In this document: positions 44,885-54,226 of the stretch, one piece after another
How the letters are laid out: each line of letters begins with the position of its first letter
Position numbering within the stretch: position 1 is the stretch's first letter
Assembly (NCBI RefSeq): GCF_033971325.1
Contig: NZ_CP117180.1
Location: forward strand, 1-64,000
Origin: Hydrogenobacter sp. T-2
GTDB lineage: Bacteria; Aquificota; Aquificia; Aquificales; Aquificaceae
DNA length: 64,000 nt
Direction: 5' to 3'
Position numbers and translations under genes: made by a program
Notes under the pieces: model-generated
What the model saw: only the letters and a program-made list of their open reading frames with translations
Databases searched by the model: none
Told to the model about the DNA's origin: nothing

Positions 44885-45074
44885 AAAGGGTTTTCTTTAT
44901 AGCATCCAAGCTAAGGAGTTCTTCGTCTTTCCTTTCCAAAACTACCTTAACATCATGCATATCTTCAATAAGCTGTGTAAATTCCTTCCATGGCATTATA
45001 ATTTCCTTGATTTTCTTAGTTTGGTCTATTACGTACTTTACCCTTTCCTTAGAATGCTTTTTCATAGGGTTCAA
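44877..45074 (-). CDS. Small antitoxin-like protein upstream of broken toxin
   Basis: 65 residues. The pattern VKYVIDQTKKIKEIIMPWKE then FTQLIEDMHD resembles short Phd/RelB-type antitoxins whose C-terminal tail wraps the toxin. The first codon is TTG at 45074, 9 nt after a GGAG; ATG 45065 is an alternative. Its stop overlaps the toxin remnant start, the usual toxin-antitoxin coupling. It lies 35 bp after the 3' end of tRNA-Lys. It could still bind a related toxin elsewhere. Confidence 0.55.
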   Translation of the reverse strand: MNPMKKHSKERVKYVIDQTKKIKEIIMPWKEFTQLIEDMHDVKVVLERKDEELLSLDAIKKTLYV

Positions 45075-45109
45075 TTTATGCTACTCCTCTCTTTTGGCGA
45101 CTTGTTCTA

Positions 45110-45182
45110 TGGGCCGGGCGGGAGTCGAACCCGCGACCCACGGATTAAGAGTCCGTTGCTCTGCCAGCTGAGCTACCGACCC
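45110..45182 (-). tRNA. tRNA-Lys (anticodon CTT)
   Basis: On the minus strand a 73-nt cloverleaf: acceptor GGGTCGG/CCGGCCC with one G-T pair, D arm with AGCTCAGCTGGCAGAGC, anticodon loop ACTCTTAATC (CTT), T arm with GGTTCGACTCC, discriminator A. CCA is not encoded (TAG follows). Its first 38 nt overlap the 3' end of the lpxK reading frame on the same strand. Confidence 0.95.
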
Positions 45183-46119
45183 TCTGCAGTCTATTAATTA
45201 TAAAACCTTCTAAAAACTCTTTCAAGCCTTCCACCTCTACCTCAAAGTCAAGATAGAAAAGGTTTTCCGCAGGCTCTAACTTTACAAGGTCCTTTAAGGT
45301 GGTTATGTATAGCTTATCCCTTTGAAGTTTGAAACCTCTATAGTGATAGTGGTCTGGAAAGCCAAGGGTGTCTTCCAGTCTTATGCCTAATCTCCTAAGG
45401 GTTTGGAAAAACTGCTCGTTGTCTCCAAGTCCACAAAAGGCTAAAAAGCTAAGCTCATGGTAGTTTTCTACCTGCCTGTGGTCTGTGCTCCTAAGTATCC
45501 TCCAGCCACTTCTACGCATCTTAAAGGTAGGCTTGTGAGCATGTCTCCAGTCAAAGTCCTCAAGCTCTCTGTATGAAAGCACAAAAGCGTCCGCCCTTTC
45601 CATACCTTCAAGTGGCTCTCTCAATCTACCAAAAGGTAAAACCCTGTCTGAGAAGTCTCTTTTTCTGAGAAGAAGAAGGTCTAAGTCTCTGTGTATTTTC
45701 CTGTGCTGAAAGCCATCGTCAAGGATGATAAGCTCTGGTTTTAATTCCCTAAGGGCAAAGTCCGCACCCCTGCACCGCACCTCATCCACCACAAGGCTAA
45801 CCCTTGGCAGTAGCTTTGCCAACATATAAGGCTCATCTCCAGCCTCCTGCCAGCTTGCCCTCAAGTTACCCCATTCAGAGACTAAAAGTGTCCCCTTTGT
45901 GCTTCTTTTGTAGCCTCTTGAAATTACGCATACCTTTAACTTCTCAGAGAGCATATTAGCTATATACCTAACCAAGGAGCTCTTCCCGCTTCCTCCGACA
46001 GACAGATTCCCAACTGAAATAACAGGAATAGGGAATTTGCATTGAGCTATAAGCCCTGAGTCATAAACCCAGTTTCTAAGTTTTACCGCCCAGAGGTATG
46101 GGTTGAGGCTTTCAAGCAT
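45145..46119 (-). CDS. lpxK: Tetraacyldisaccharide 4'-kinase
   Basis: Phosphorylates the lipid A precursor at the inner membrane; shows that the cell makes lipid A. P-loop VGNLSVGGSGKSSLVRYI near residue 36, VISRGYKR, DEPYMLAK, and LDDGFQHRKIHRD with the catalytic Asp-x-x-His region. 324 residues. The reading frame runs 38 nt into the tRNA-Lys gene, so the last ~12 residues (GSSAGRATDS) are translated tRNA sequence. Confidence 0.93.
   Translation of the reverse strand: MLESLNPYLWAVKLRNWVYDSGLIAQCKFPIPVISVGNLSVGGSGKSSLVRYIANMLSEKLKVCVISRGYKRSTKGTLLVSEWGNLRASWQEAGDEPYMLAKLLPRVSLVVDEVRCRGADFALRELKPELIILDDGFQHRKIHRDLDLLLLRKRDFSDRVLPFGRLREPLEGMERADAFVLSYRELEDFDWRHAHKPTFKMRRSGWRILRSTDHRQVENYHELSFLAFCGLGDNEQFFQTLRRLGIRLEDTLGFPDHYHYRGFKLQRDKLYITTLKDLVKLEPAENLFYLDFEVEVEGLKEFLEGFIINRLQRVGSSAGRATDS
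45197..45225 (-). promoter_or_regulatory. tRNA-Lys promoter inside the lpxK 3' end
   Basis: Minus strand TTGAAA (45220-45225), 17 nt, TATAAT (45197-45202): 11 of 12 consensus bases. The start site near 45190 would give a leader of only ~8 nt before the mature tRNA. The whole promoter is within lpxK coding sequence. Confidence 0.7.
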
Positions 46120-47077
46120 TTTTGAACCTTTTTGCGTCCCTTATGAGAAAAAAGGCGAGCAAGAAGCCTCCAATTATTGCACTCAAATACTGAGTTATAA
46201 ACCTCCAAAGCATGGAAAAGCCTCCAAGAAGAGAAAGCTCCAAGAAGGGTTCAAAGGCATACAATGCACCTACCTCTCCCACACCGCTTCCACCCGGAGT
46301 TGGGCTTATAAATATGGCATACAGTAGCAAAAGCTGATGTTCTATGAGGGTTAAAATTTCTGGCTGTGGATTAAAGCTCTTTAGTAGGAAAGCACCCGAC
46401 GCTAAGAAAGACATATAAACAAGCACACTGCTTAAGCATGCAATAAGTATGCTCATCTTTTTGTCCCTAAGAAATATTTTGAGGACTACCAAGTATTTTT
46501 TGAGATTATATTTTAGCCTCTGTATGAGCTTTTGCTGGTTAGAAGAGCTTCTCTTAAAGAAAAGCCTAAGAAGTATGTATAAGAAAAGCACTAAAGCAAA
46601 GAAAAAGAGCAAAACGTAGCCTATTCTAACACCTTGAGATGGGTTTTTGTATATGTGTAAAAGCACGTAGGGTAGAGCCAGAAGAAAAAAAACTAAACCA
46701 CTTAGCATTTTCATAGTTAATATGCTAAGCACCTTATGCAATTTTCCACCCTTTCTTGAAAGAGTATACATGGACATAAACTCTCCCCCTGCTTGTGAGG
46801 GTGTTATGGTAGCACCAAAGGTATTTATGTAGGATATAACATAGCCGTAAAAGAAGGAGTATCTTAGCTTCATTGCCCTCGAAAGCACAAAAAACCTAAT
46901 GTTGTCAAAGGTATGATACAAAAGCATACAAACAAAGGACATGAGCATATACTTCTTGTCCGCATGGATAAGCGCGTTAAAAAAGTCCTTTGTAAAAGTC
47001 TTCTTGACTATATAGACCAATGAACCGCCCACAAACAAGAGGGTAAGGAGTATGCCATACAGAATTGACCTATACAT
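46112..47077 (-). CDS. UPF0104/LPG-synthase-type flippase-like membrane protein
   Basis: 321 residues with about eight transmembrane helices. FGATITPSQAGGEFMSMYTL and FISPTPGGSGVGEVGALYAF are the two P-x-x-x-G signature loops of the lysylphosphatidylglycerol synthase TM / AglD family. These proteins are thought to move or modify lipids. It overlaps lpxK by 8 bp, hinting at a role in envelope lipid. A TATAAA-type box lies 7 nt before the ATG. Confidence 0.8.
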   Translation of the reverse strand: MYRSILYGILLTLLFVGGSLVYIVKKTFTKDFFNALIHADKKYMLMSFVCMLLYHTFDNIRFFVLSRAMKLRYSFFYGYVISYINTFGATITPSQAGGEFMSMYTLSRKGGKLHKVLSILTMKMLSGLVFFLLALPYVLLHIYKNPSQGVRIGYVLLFFFALVLFLYILLRLFFKRSSSNQQKLIQRLKYNLKKYLVVLKIFLRDKKMSILIACLSSVLVYMSFLASGAFLLKSFNPQPEILTLIEHQLLLLYAIFISPTPGGSGVGEVGALYAFEPFLELSLLGGFSMLWRFITQYLSAIIGGFLLAFFLIRDAKRFKNA

Positions 47078-47101
47078 TCGTAGGTTTATATTTTAATCCT
47101 C

Positions 47102-47689
47102 ATGCGAGTCCTTATGATAGACAACTATGACTCCTTTACCTACAACTTGGTTCAATATTTGCAGATGCTTTCTGCGGATGTGGCTGTAAGAAGAAATGAC
47201 GAAATAAGCCTTGAGGACATAAGAAGGGCAAAGCCAGATGCTATTGTGATATCTCCTGGACCTTGCACTCCAAAGGAGGCAGGCATATCTGTGGATGTGA
47301 TAAGGGAGTTTTACAGGGAAATACCCATACTGGGTGTTTGCTTAGGTCATCAGTCTATAGGTTATGCCTTTGGGGCAAGGATAGTGAGGGCAAAAAGGCT
47401 TATGCATGGCAAAACATCTCAGATAACACACACAGGCGAGGGCATCTTTGAAGGTCTCAAGAACCCTTTTACTGCGGTAAGATATCACTCCCTTGTCATA
47501 GACAAGAGCACCCTGCCAGAGGTTTTAAAGATAACCGCATGGTCTGAAGACGATGAAATAATGGGTGTCCAACATGTGGAGTATCCTCTCTTTGGTGTCC
47601 AGTTTCATCCAGAATCTGTTCTTTCAGAAGAGGGTATGAAACTTCTTGAAAACTTTCTTAGAATAGCAAAGGAGAGAGTTTTGGTATAA
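47102..47689 (+). CDS. trpG: Anthranilate/aminodeoxychorismate synthase glutamine amidotransferase subunit
   Basis: 195 residues, class I amidotransferase. [16 protein letters not shown] at the start, nucleophile Cys in [14 protein letters not shown], and catalytic His-Glu in [12 protein letters not shown]. It supplies ammonia to TrpE or PabB; the partner is not in the window, so it may serve both (trpG or pabA). TATATT lies 9 nt before the ATG, no Shine-Dalgarno. Confidence 0.92.
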   Translation: MRVLMIDNYDSFTYNLVQYLQMLSADVAVRRNDEISLEDIRRAKPDAIVISPGPCTPKEAGISVDVIREFYREIPILGVCLGHQSIGYAFGARIVRAKRLMHGKTSQITHTGEGIFEGLKNPFTAVRYHSLVIDKSTLPEVLKITAWSEDDEIMGVQHVEYPLFGVQFHPESVLSEEGMKLLENFLRIAKERVLV

Positions 47690-47690
47690 T
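47685..47690 (+). promoter_or_regulatory. Extended -10 for purD over the trpG stop
   Basis: TGGTATAAT is an extended -10 (TGn plus TATAAT, hexamer 47685-47690) that overlaps the trpG stop codon. Only 6 nt separate it from the purD GTG start at 47697. It suggests an internal leaderless promoter inside what looks like an operon. Confidence 0.45.
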
Positions 47691-47693
47691 TGA

Positions 47694-48983
<1,290 letters not shown>

Positions 48984-49037
48984 ACCTCTATAGCATACGC
49001 TTCAATCTAATACTCATATTTCGGAATATTTATATTT

Positions 49038-50492
49038 ATGCTTGACTACGCAGTAGTTGGCGGTGGCATAGGTGGTGTTTTGGCTTCCTCACTTCTCTCT
49101 CATATGGGAAAGGATGTTATTCTTTTTGAAGCCCTTGACTATCTTGGGGGTTGTGCGGGGACTTTTCAGAGGAAGGGTTTTTATTACAATGTGGGTGCTG
49201 CTACCTTTGTAGGTGCGGAAGAAGAGCTTCCTGTGGGGAAAATAGCAAAGTACGTGGGTTTAGAGCTTCCCATAAAGCCTATAGACCCTGCCATGGTAAT
49301 ATATCTGGGGGATAAGACTATAAGAAGGTGGAAAAACAGAGAGCTTGCCCTTGAGGAGATATCAAAAGCCTTTCCGGGACTTAACCACAGAGCCTTTTGG
49401 AAGAGGGTATACGAAGTAAGCGATGCCATGTGGAGTATGTGGTGCGACAGCCTGCCTTATCCCAGCTTAACCTTGCCCTTCAGAAACCTTTCAAAACATC
49501 CTGTTGGCTTTCTTTCCACCCTTTTGTGCAATTTTTTCAGTGCAAAAAGGGTTGTGAAGGTATACCTCGGAGACTTTAACTCCGACTACGAGCTTTTTCT
49601 TACACACCACACTCTAATTACCGCACAGGGCTTTTTAGAAGAGGTGCCATTCTCTGTAGCCTCTCTGGGGCTTACCTATCCAAACCTAACCAACTATTAT
49701 GTGATAGGTGGTATGGGGAAACTTCTTGACACCTTTGCCCAGAGGGTAAAACACGTAAGTATGAAAACGAGGGTAAAAGCCATAAGGAAAAAGCCCTGGG
49801 GTTTTCTCATAGAAACCAACAAGGGGCAATACGAGGCAAAAAGAGTTATTCTAAACACTACCCTGTGGAAGGCTGGAGACCTTATAGAAGAGCTTAAGGA
49901 TTTCTCCGAAAGGGCAAAAAGGCGATACTCCAAGCTATGGGGTGCCTTTACCATATACATGACGGTAGAGGGAGAGCTTCCAAAGGACTTTTCTCACCAC
50001 CATTTTATACTTCTGAGAGAGCCTATACCCTACACGGGCAGTAGGTCTCTGTTTCTTTCTATCTCAGAGGAAGATGACCCAGTGCTTAGCAAGGAAAAAA
50101 CCCGCAGTATTACCATATCTACCCACACAAGGCTTGAGCTATGGGAGGGGCTTTCAAAGGAAGAATACGAGGAAAGAAAGGAAAGAGCTACCGAGTATTG
50201 TCTTGAGCTAATCTATAAGCATCTGCCAGAGCTAAGAGCTTTGAAGAAACTTCATGTCTTTGCTGGCACTCCAAAAACCTTTGAGAGATACACGGGAAGA
50301 TACAGGGGTTCGGTGGGTGGAATACCCGTTATAAAGGAGAACTTTCCCTTTTCCTATCCCTCATCACTTACGCCTGTGGAGGGTGTTTATCTTGTGGGAG
50401 ATACCGTCTTTCCAGGTCAAGGTTGGCCAGGTGTGAGCATGGGTGTTATAAACTTGCTAAAACTTATAGAAAGGGACTTTCAAATATGCTAA
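49038..50492 (+). CDS. FAD-dependent CrtI/CrtISO-like oxidoreductase
   Basis: 484 residues. AVVGGGIGGVLASSLLSHMG is the dinucleotide fold, FEALDYLGGCAGTF follows, and the C-terminal VEGVYLVGDTVFPGQGWPGV closes the FAD site. This is the phytoene desaturase / carotene isomerase superfamily, which also includes retinol saturase-like enzymes. No phytoene synthase or other carotenoid gene is in the window, so the substrate is open. It overlaps the kinase gene by 7 bp. Confidence 0.8.
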   Translation: MLDYAVVGGGIGGVLASSLLSHMGKDVILFEALDYLGGCAGTFQRKGFYYNVGAATFVGAEEELPVGKIAKYVGLELPIKPIDPAMVIYLGDKTIRRWKNRELALEEISKAFPGLNHRAFWKRVYEVSDAMWSMWCDSLPYPSLTLPFRNLSKHPVGFLSTLLCNFFSAKRVVKVYLGDFNSDYELFLTHHTLITAQGFLEEVPFSVASLGLTYPNLTNYYVIGGMGKLLDTFAQRVKHVSMKTRVKAIRKKPWGFLIETNKGQYEAKRVILNTTLWKAGDLIEELKDFSERAKRRYSKLWGAFTIYMTVEGELPKDFSHHHFILLREPIPYTGSRSLFLSISEEDDPVLSKEKTRSITISTHTRLELWEGLSKEEYEERKERATEYCLELIYKHLPELRALKKLHVFAGTPKTFERYTGRYRGSVGGIPVIKENFPFSYPSSLTPVEGVYLVGDTVFPGQGWPGVSMGVINLLKLIERDFQIC

Positions 50493-51472
50493 GGATTCGC
50501 CTAAGGGAATGGTTATACATACTCTTACTCGCTTTCCTTCTTGGCTTTTCCATATCAGGCTTTGTGGCATCTTTGCACGGTCAAAACCTAATGCCAATGG
50601 CTTTTCTTGGACTACTTACCTCAAGCTATATATTTATCCTCTCCCTTATAACCACAGAGATAAACAACCGCTGGATTGTAAAGAAAATGCCAGAGTTTTT
50701 AAGAACACCCTTTAGCCTTTTGCTTGCCTTACTTTCTGGCTTTTTTGGTGCAATAGGTGGCTACCTTACCAATGAAGTCTTTAGAATAGTGGACTTGCAT
50801 CTTCCCATGAGCAAAGCCCTTAGCCTTTCCTTTTTCTTAGGCATTATGACCGCATCCCTTGGCTATCTTCTCTACAAGCTGGTCTCTTTGCAAAGAAGAG
50901 AAGAAGAAAACAAAAGGTTACTCCTTGAGGAGCACATAAGAAACTTAGAAAGTCAGATAAGTCCTCACTTTATGTTTAATACACTGAACGCATTGGCGGA
51001 GCTTGTCTATCAAGACCCTCGCAAAGCGGAAGAAGCCATATTAGCCTTGGCAAGCCTCCTTAGGAAAAGCCTCTACTTTGAACCTCTTATAACCCTGCAG
51101 GAGGAGATAAACCTCCTCAAAGACTACTGGAAGGTCATAAGCCTTAGGTTCGTAGGTAAAATAGAGCTTGAAACGGAGCTGGATGAGAGCCTTTTGTCTT
51201 TGAAAGTGCCTAAGTTTTCCCTGCAGGTTCTTGTAGAAAACGCACTAAAGCATGGTCTAAAGCTAAGAAGAGGAAAGGTGCAAATAAGAGCTTACAGAGA
51301 GGGAGGCAGGGCGATAATAGAGGTGATAGACAACGGCGTAGGTTTTGAGGAAATAAGGGAAGGCACAGGTCTTTCTAATCTGAGAAAAAGACTTGAACTC
51401 TGTAATGGAAAGCTAAGCTATAAGTCCTCTGAGGGCTTGACGGTCTTTAGAATAGAGCTTGATGAGAGGTAA
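50486..51472 (+). CDS. LytS-type membrane sensor histidine kinase
   Basis: 328 residues from ATG 50486, which overlaps the previous stop; an earlier in-frame start is inside the upstream gene. Four transmembrane helices (first ~130 residues), then a His_kinase (LytS/YehU) domain: the phospho-acceptor His is in ESQISPHFMFNTLNALAEL, followed by VENALKHGLK (N box) and VIDNGVGFEEI, with GLSNLRKRLEL. No ligand domain is obvious. The only LytTR regulator in the window is 3.4 kb away on the other strand (54895-55620). Confidence 0.88.
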   Translation: MLRIRLREWLYILLLAFLLGFSISGFVASLHGQNLMPMAFLGLLTSSYIFILSLITTEINNRWIVKKMPEFLRTPFSLLLALLSGFFGAIGGYLTNEVFRIVDLHLPMSKALSLSFFLGIMTASLGYLLYKLVSLQRREEENKRLLLEEHIRNLESQISPHFMFNTLNALAELVYQDPRKAEEAILALASLLRKSLYFEPLITLQEEINLLKDYWKVISLRFVGKIELETELDESLLSLKVPKFSLQVLVENALKHGLKLRRGKVQIRAYREGGRAIIEVIDNGVGFEEIREGTGLSNLRKRLELCNGKLSYKSSEGLTVFRIELDER

Positions 51473-51567
51473 AAATCAAACCTTAAAGGGTAGCTTTGTC
51501 CCATACCAAAGGGACTCTGCAAGACCTATGCTTATCCATAAGTAAAAACCAAAAGGAGGTGTGTGCC

Positions 51568-51669
51568 ATGCAACTACCAGAGGCTTTTAGGTTCATGAGG
51601 ATAGGATGGTGGATTGTCCACATAGTGGGTATAACTCTGGTCTTTTTGCTTGGCAGATGGACCGCATGA
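51568..51669 (+). CDS. 33-residue single-helix membrane peptide
   Basis: A strong AAGGAGGT lies 6 nt before the ATG at 51568. The 33 codons encode a short head (MQLPEAFRFMRIG) and one hydrophobic helix (WWIVHIVGITLVFLLG) ending RWTA. Its TGA overlaps the ATG of flavin reductase (ATGA), so the two are translationally coupled. Too short for routine gene calling. The His in the helix and the tight coupling suggest a membrane partner or anchor; family unknown. Confidence 0.65.
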   Translation: MQLPEAFRFMRIGWWIVHIVGITLVFLLGRWTA

Positions 51670-52253
51670 GAAAGGCCCACCATGCCCATGCCTTGCCTCC
51701 TCCTGAAGGGGTCCTCCCCGCCCCTCAGGAAACTTTTAAGACCCTTGAAGATGCCTACTTTTTGGGTTATGTGCCAAGGCCAGTGGCACTCCTTTGTGTG
51801 GGAGAAAATCCACTGGCAGTAGCTTGGCACATGCCCACAAACAAAGAACCCTTTATGTATGCGGTAGCCATAGCAAGGGAAAACTATAGCCATAAGCTGG
51901 TCTTAGAGGGAATAGACTTCACTGTCAACTTCCTCCCTGAAACCTACCTTGAGGACATCCTTATCGCAGGAAAATATCACGGAGACCAAACAGATAAATG
52001 GAAACTATTCAAGGAAATAAAACCTCTCAAAGCCTTGAGGGTTAATGCCTACATGGTGAAGCAATCCCTTCTTGTGTATGAGTGCAAGCAAGAAAGGCTT
52101 ATTGAGCTTCCAGACCATAGCCTATTAATAGGCAGGGTGGAGCTAATACACTACAAAAAGGGTAAGCTAAAGCCAGAAAAGGTAAGGTATCCTCTCCACA
52201 TGGGTAAAGCCTACTTTTCAAAAAACACGAGAGCAAAAGCCTATATTTTATAA
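51666..52253 (+). CDS. Flavin reductase-like FMN-binding split-barrel protein
   Basis: 195 residues from ATG 51666, chosen because it forms the ATGA overlap with the small peptide; further upstream in-frame ATGs would lie inside that peptide. GYVPRPVALLCVGENPLAVAWHMPTNKEPF and GIDFTVNFLP are the flavin-reductase-domain pattern. An N-terminal HHAHALPPPEG segment is His-rich. It may supply reduced flavin, possibly to the photolyase four genes on. It is followed within 3 bp by the DUF454 gene. Confidence 0.8.
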   Translation: MRKAHHAHALPPPEGVLPAPQETFKTLEDAYFLGYVPRPVALLCVGENPLAVAWHMPTNKEPFMYAVAIARENYSHKLVLEGIDFTVNFLPETYLEDILIAGKYHGDQTDKWKLFKEIKPLKALRVNAYMVKQSLLVYECKQERLIELPDHSLLIGRVELIHYKKGKLKPEKVRYPLHMGKAYFSKNTRAKAYIL

Positions 52254-52256
52254 CTG

Positions 52257-52505
52257 ATGAAGAGCGTATATAGGCTTTCTGGCTTTTTCTTTTTTGGGCT
52301 TGGCACTCTTGGCATATTTTTGCCACTTTTACCCACCGTTCCCTTGTATCTTCTTGCCATTATATTGCTTTCCAGAGCTTCCAAAAGGGACATAGTGAGG
52401 CTTAAAAGGATACCATTCATAGGCAAAAGGATATACCCATACATAAAAAGGTCTGTAAAATACATACAGTCATGGAATACACGACCGCAAAGTTTATCCA
52501 CCTGA
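52257..52505 (+). CDS. DUF454 (YbaN-like) small membrane protein
   Basis: 82 residues. GLGTLGIFLPLLPTVPLYLLA covers the DUF454 signature, with two short hydrophobic helices and a conserved FIGKRIYPYIKR-like end. Function unknown; E. coli YbaN is the best-known member. It overlaps the next gene by 34 bp. Confidence 0.8.
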   Translation: MKSVYRLSGFFFFGLGTLGIFLPLLPTVPLYLLAIILLSRASKRDIVRLKRIPFIGKRIYPYIKRSVKYIQSWNTRPQSLST

Positions 52506-52912
52506 TTGGCATTTTTATCTGGGCTGGAGCATCCTCTTCCCTTGGACTTTTTATGCTGTATTCTATGAAAAGACCCACAGGTTGCAATCAAGACCTACTT
52601 AGGAACTTTTACCGTTGGATGACCAACCTTGAAATAGCAGGCTTTGTGTTAGCTGTAGTAATGGGTTTTTATATGCTTCATCTTCTCAAGTATAAGTTTG
52701 ACATAAACTGGCTAAACTACAAGCTACCTCTTGTTTTAGGTATCATACTACCACTTGAGGTCATAAACTTTTGGTTTGTTAACTTCTACATACCTCGTTC
52801 AAAGGAAAAGCCAAAAGCCTATAAAAACTACGACATGTTTACATACATAGTAGCCCTGCCACTTATAGTGGTATCGCTAACGGTTATCTACCTTGCGGTA
52901 GCCAAACCATGA
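52472..52912 (+). CDS. Four-helix membrane protein (DUF2269/CopD-like)
   Basis: 146 residues with four transmembrane helices. KFIHLIGIFIWAGASSSLGL at the start is typical of DUF2269 and CopD-like proteins, in which the His may bind haem or copper. No firm function. Its stop overlaps the photolyase start (ATGA), so the two are coupled. Confidence 0.7.
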   Translation: MEYTTAKFIHLIGIFIWAGASSSLGLFMLYSMKRPTGCNQDLLRNFYRWMTNLEIAGFVLAVVMGFYMLHLLKYKFDINWLNYKLPLVLGIILPLEVINFWFVNFYIPRSKEKPKAYKNYDMFTYIVALPLIVVSLTVIYLAVAKP

Positions 52913-54192
52913 GAGCGGTGTATTTGTTCAAAAGAGACCTAAGAGCAAGGGATAACAGAGGGCTTGCCTATGCGTCAAAGAGACATAAGGAGATTGTCCC
53001 CCTCTTTATCTTTGACAAGGACATAATCAGGGACTTAAAGGTTGACAAAAAAAGGCTTGTCTACTTATACAAAGCCTTAGCCCTATTGTCCTCACAGATA
53101 AAGGTTTACTGTATGCAAGGTAGCACGGAAGAAGTCTTAAAAGAAGTGTTTAAAACCGCTAAGCCAACCCATCTATATACCACAACGTCTTACAGCTGGA
53201 GTGGAAGAGAAAGGAACAAGGTCATAAAAAGTATTTGCCAAGCCCACGGTGTGGAATATGTGGAAGTTTTTGAAAACTTTCTTGTGAGACCAGAATCCAT
53301 ACCTCAAAAAAAGGTGTATACGCCCTTTTACACAGAATGGATAAAAAGAGTAGACCTTACGGAAGAAGACCCACAAGACTTTAAAGTGCCAGACTTACCA
53401 TTGCCCACCTTAAAGGACTTAAACATAGACTTTGATAGTCCAGAACCCTTTCATCCAGAGGACTGTTTTGAGAGGTTAAGGAGCTTTCCCTTTGAAAGAT
53501 ACGAAGAGCTTAGGAACTATCCGGCGATAGATGGTTCTTCAAGACTTTCTCCTTGCATAAGATTTGGAGTGCTATCCTTGAGAAGTATCTTTAAGACCGC
53601 ACAGGGTAGGAGCGAGCAGTTTATAAAGGAGTTAGCATGGAGAGAGTTCTGGTATCATATAGCCTACAACTTTCCACAGACCAAAGACCTTGAGTTTCAG
53701 GAAAAGAGAAGAAACATAAGATGGGAAAACAGGCAAGAATACATACAGGCTTTCTTTGAGGCACGCACTGGCTATCCCATAGTAGATGCAGGCATAAGAC
53801 AGCTAAAAGAAGAAAAATGGCTTCACAACAGGATGAGGATGATAGTAGGTAGCTTCCTCACAAAGGTTTTGCTTGTAGACTGGAGGATAGGAGAGGAGTT
53901 TTTCAAGGAACACCTTTTGGACTACGATGAGGTGGTAAACATAGGAAACTGGCAGTGGACCGCCTCTGTGGGTGCAGACCCCAAACCCTTTAGGCTTTTC
54001 AATCCCATACTTCAAGCCCAAAGGTATGATCCGCAGTGTGAGTATATAAAAAGGTATATTCCAGAGCTTTCAGACATACCCTGCGAAAAGCTACATGACC
54101 CTATAAGGTATGCACTACCCTACCACAAACCCATTGTAAATTATTACCAAAGGATAAGCATCGCAAAAGAGCTATATAGAGCCCTTTCTTGA
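52909..54192 (+). CDS. phrB: Deoxyribodipyrimidine photo-lyase
   Basis: Light-driven repair of pyrimidine dimers. 427 residues: N-terminal antenna domain (YLFKRDLRARDNRGLAYA), C-terminal FAD domain with SRLSPCIRFGVLS, ELAWREFWYHIAY, the GYPIVDAGIRQL and WLHNRMRMIVGSFLTK signatures, and NWQWTASVGADPKPFRLFNP. All look intact. The organism therefore meets light, consistent with hot-spring surface water. Coupled by ATGA to the membrane gene before it. Confidence 0.93.
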   Translation: MRAVYLFKRDLRARDNRGLAYASKRHKEIVPLFIFDKDIIRDLKVDKKRLVYLYKALALLSSQIKVYCMQGSTEEVLKEVFKTAKPTHLYTTTSYSWSGRERNKVIKSICQAHGVEYVEVFENFLVRPESIPQKKVYTPFYTEWIKRVDLTEEDPQDFKVPDLPLPTLKDLNIDFDSPEPFHPEDCFERLRSFPFERYEELRNYPAIDGSSRLSPCIRFGVLSLRSIFKTAQGRSEQFIKELAWREFWYHIAYNFPQTKDLEFQEKRRNIRWENRQEYIQAFFEARTGYPIVDAGIRQLKEEKWLHNRMRMIVGSFLTKVLLVDWRIGEEFFKEHLLDYDEVVNIGNWQWTASVGADPKPFRLFNPILQAQRYDPQCEYIKRYIPELSDIPCEKLHDPIRYALPYHKPIVNYYQRISIAKELYRALS

Positions 54193-54216
54193 CTGTATAA
54201 ACTACAAGCCTATATT
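54189..54216 (+). promoter_or_regulatory. Promoter of the repeat coiled-coil gene
   Basis: TTGACT (54189-54194), 16 nt, TATATT (54211-54216). Ten nt separate the -10 from the GTG start at 54227, so the mRNA would have almost no leader. It overlaps the photolyase stop. Confidence 0.5.
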
Positions 54217-54226
54217 TATACCCATT

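Noticed and set aside
44823-45197. Plus-strand reading frame of 124 codons over the tRNA region
   Set aside because: It runs antisense through tRNA-Lys, the antitoxin and the toxin remnant, has no family-like features and no ribosome site.
51500-51518. Terminator after the LytS kinase gene (GTCCC/GGGAC hairpin)
   Set aside because: Only 5 bp with an 8-nt loop and no T run follows; too weak to call.
51483-51893. 136-codon minus-strand frame opposite the small peptide and flavin reductase
   Set aside because: Covers a convincing plus-strand gene pair with a strong ribosome site and ATGA coupling; no homology-like pattern on the minus strand.
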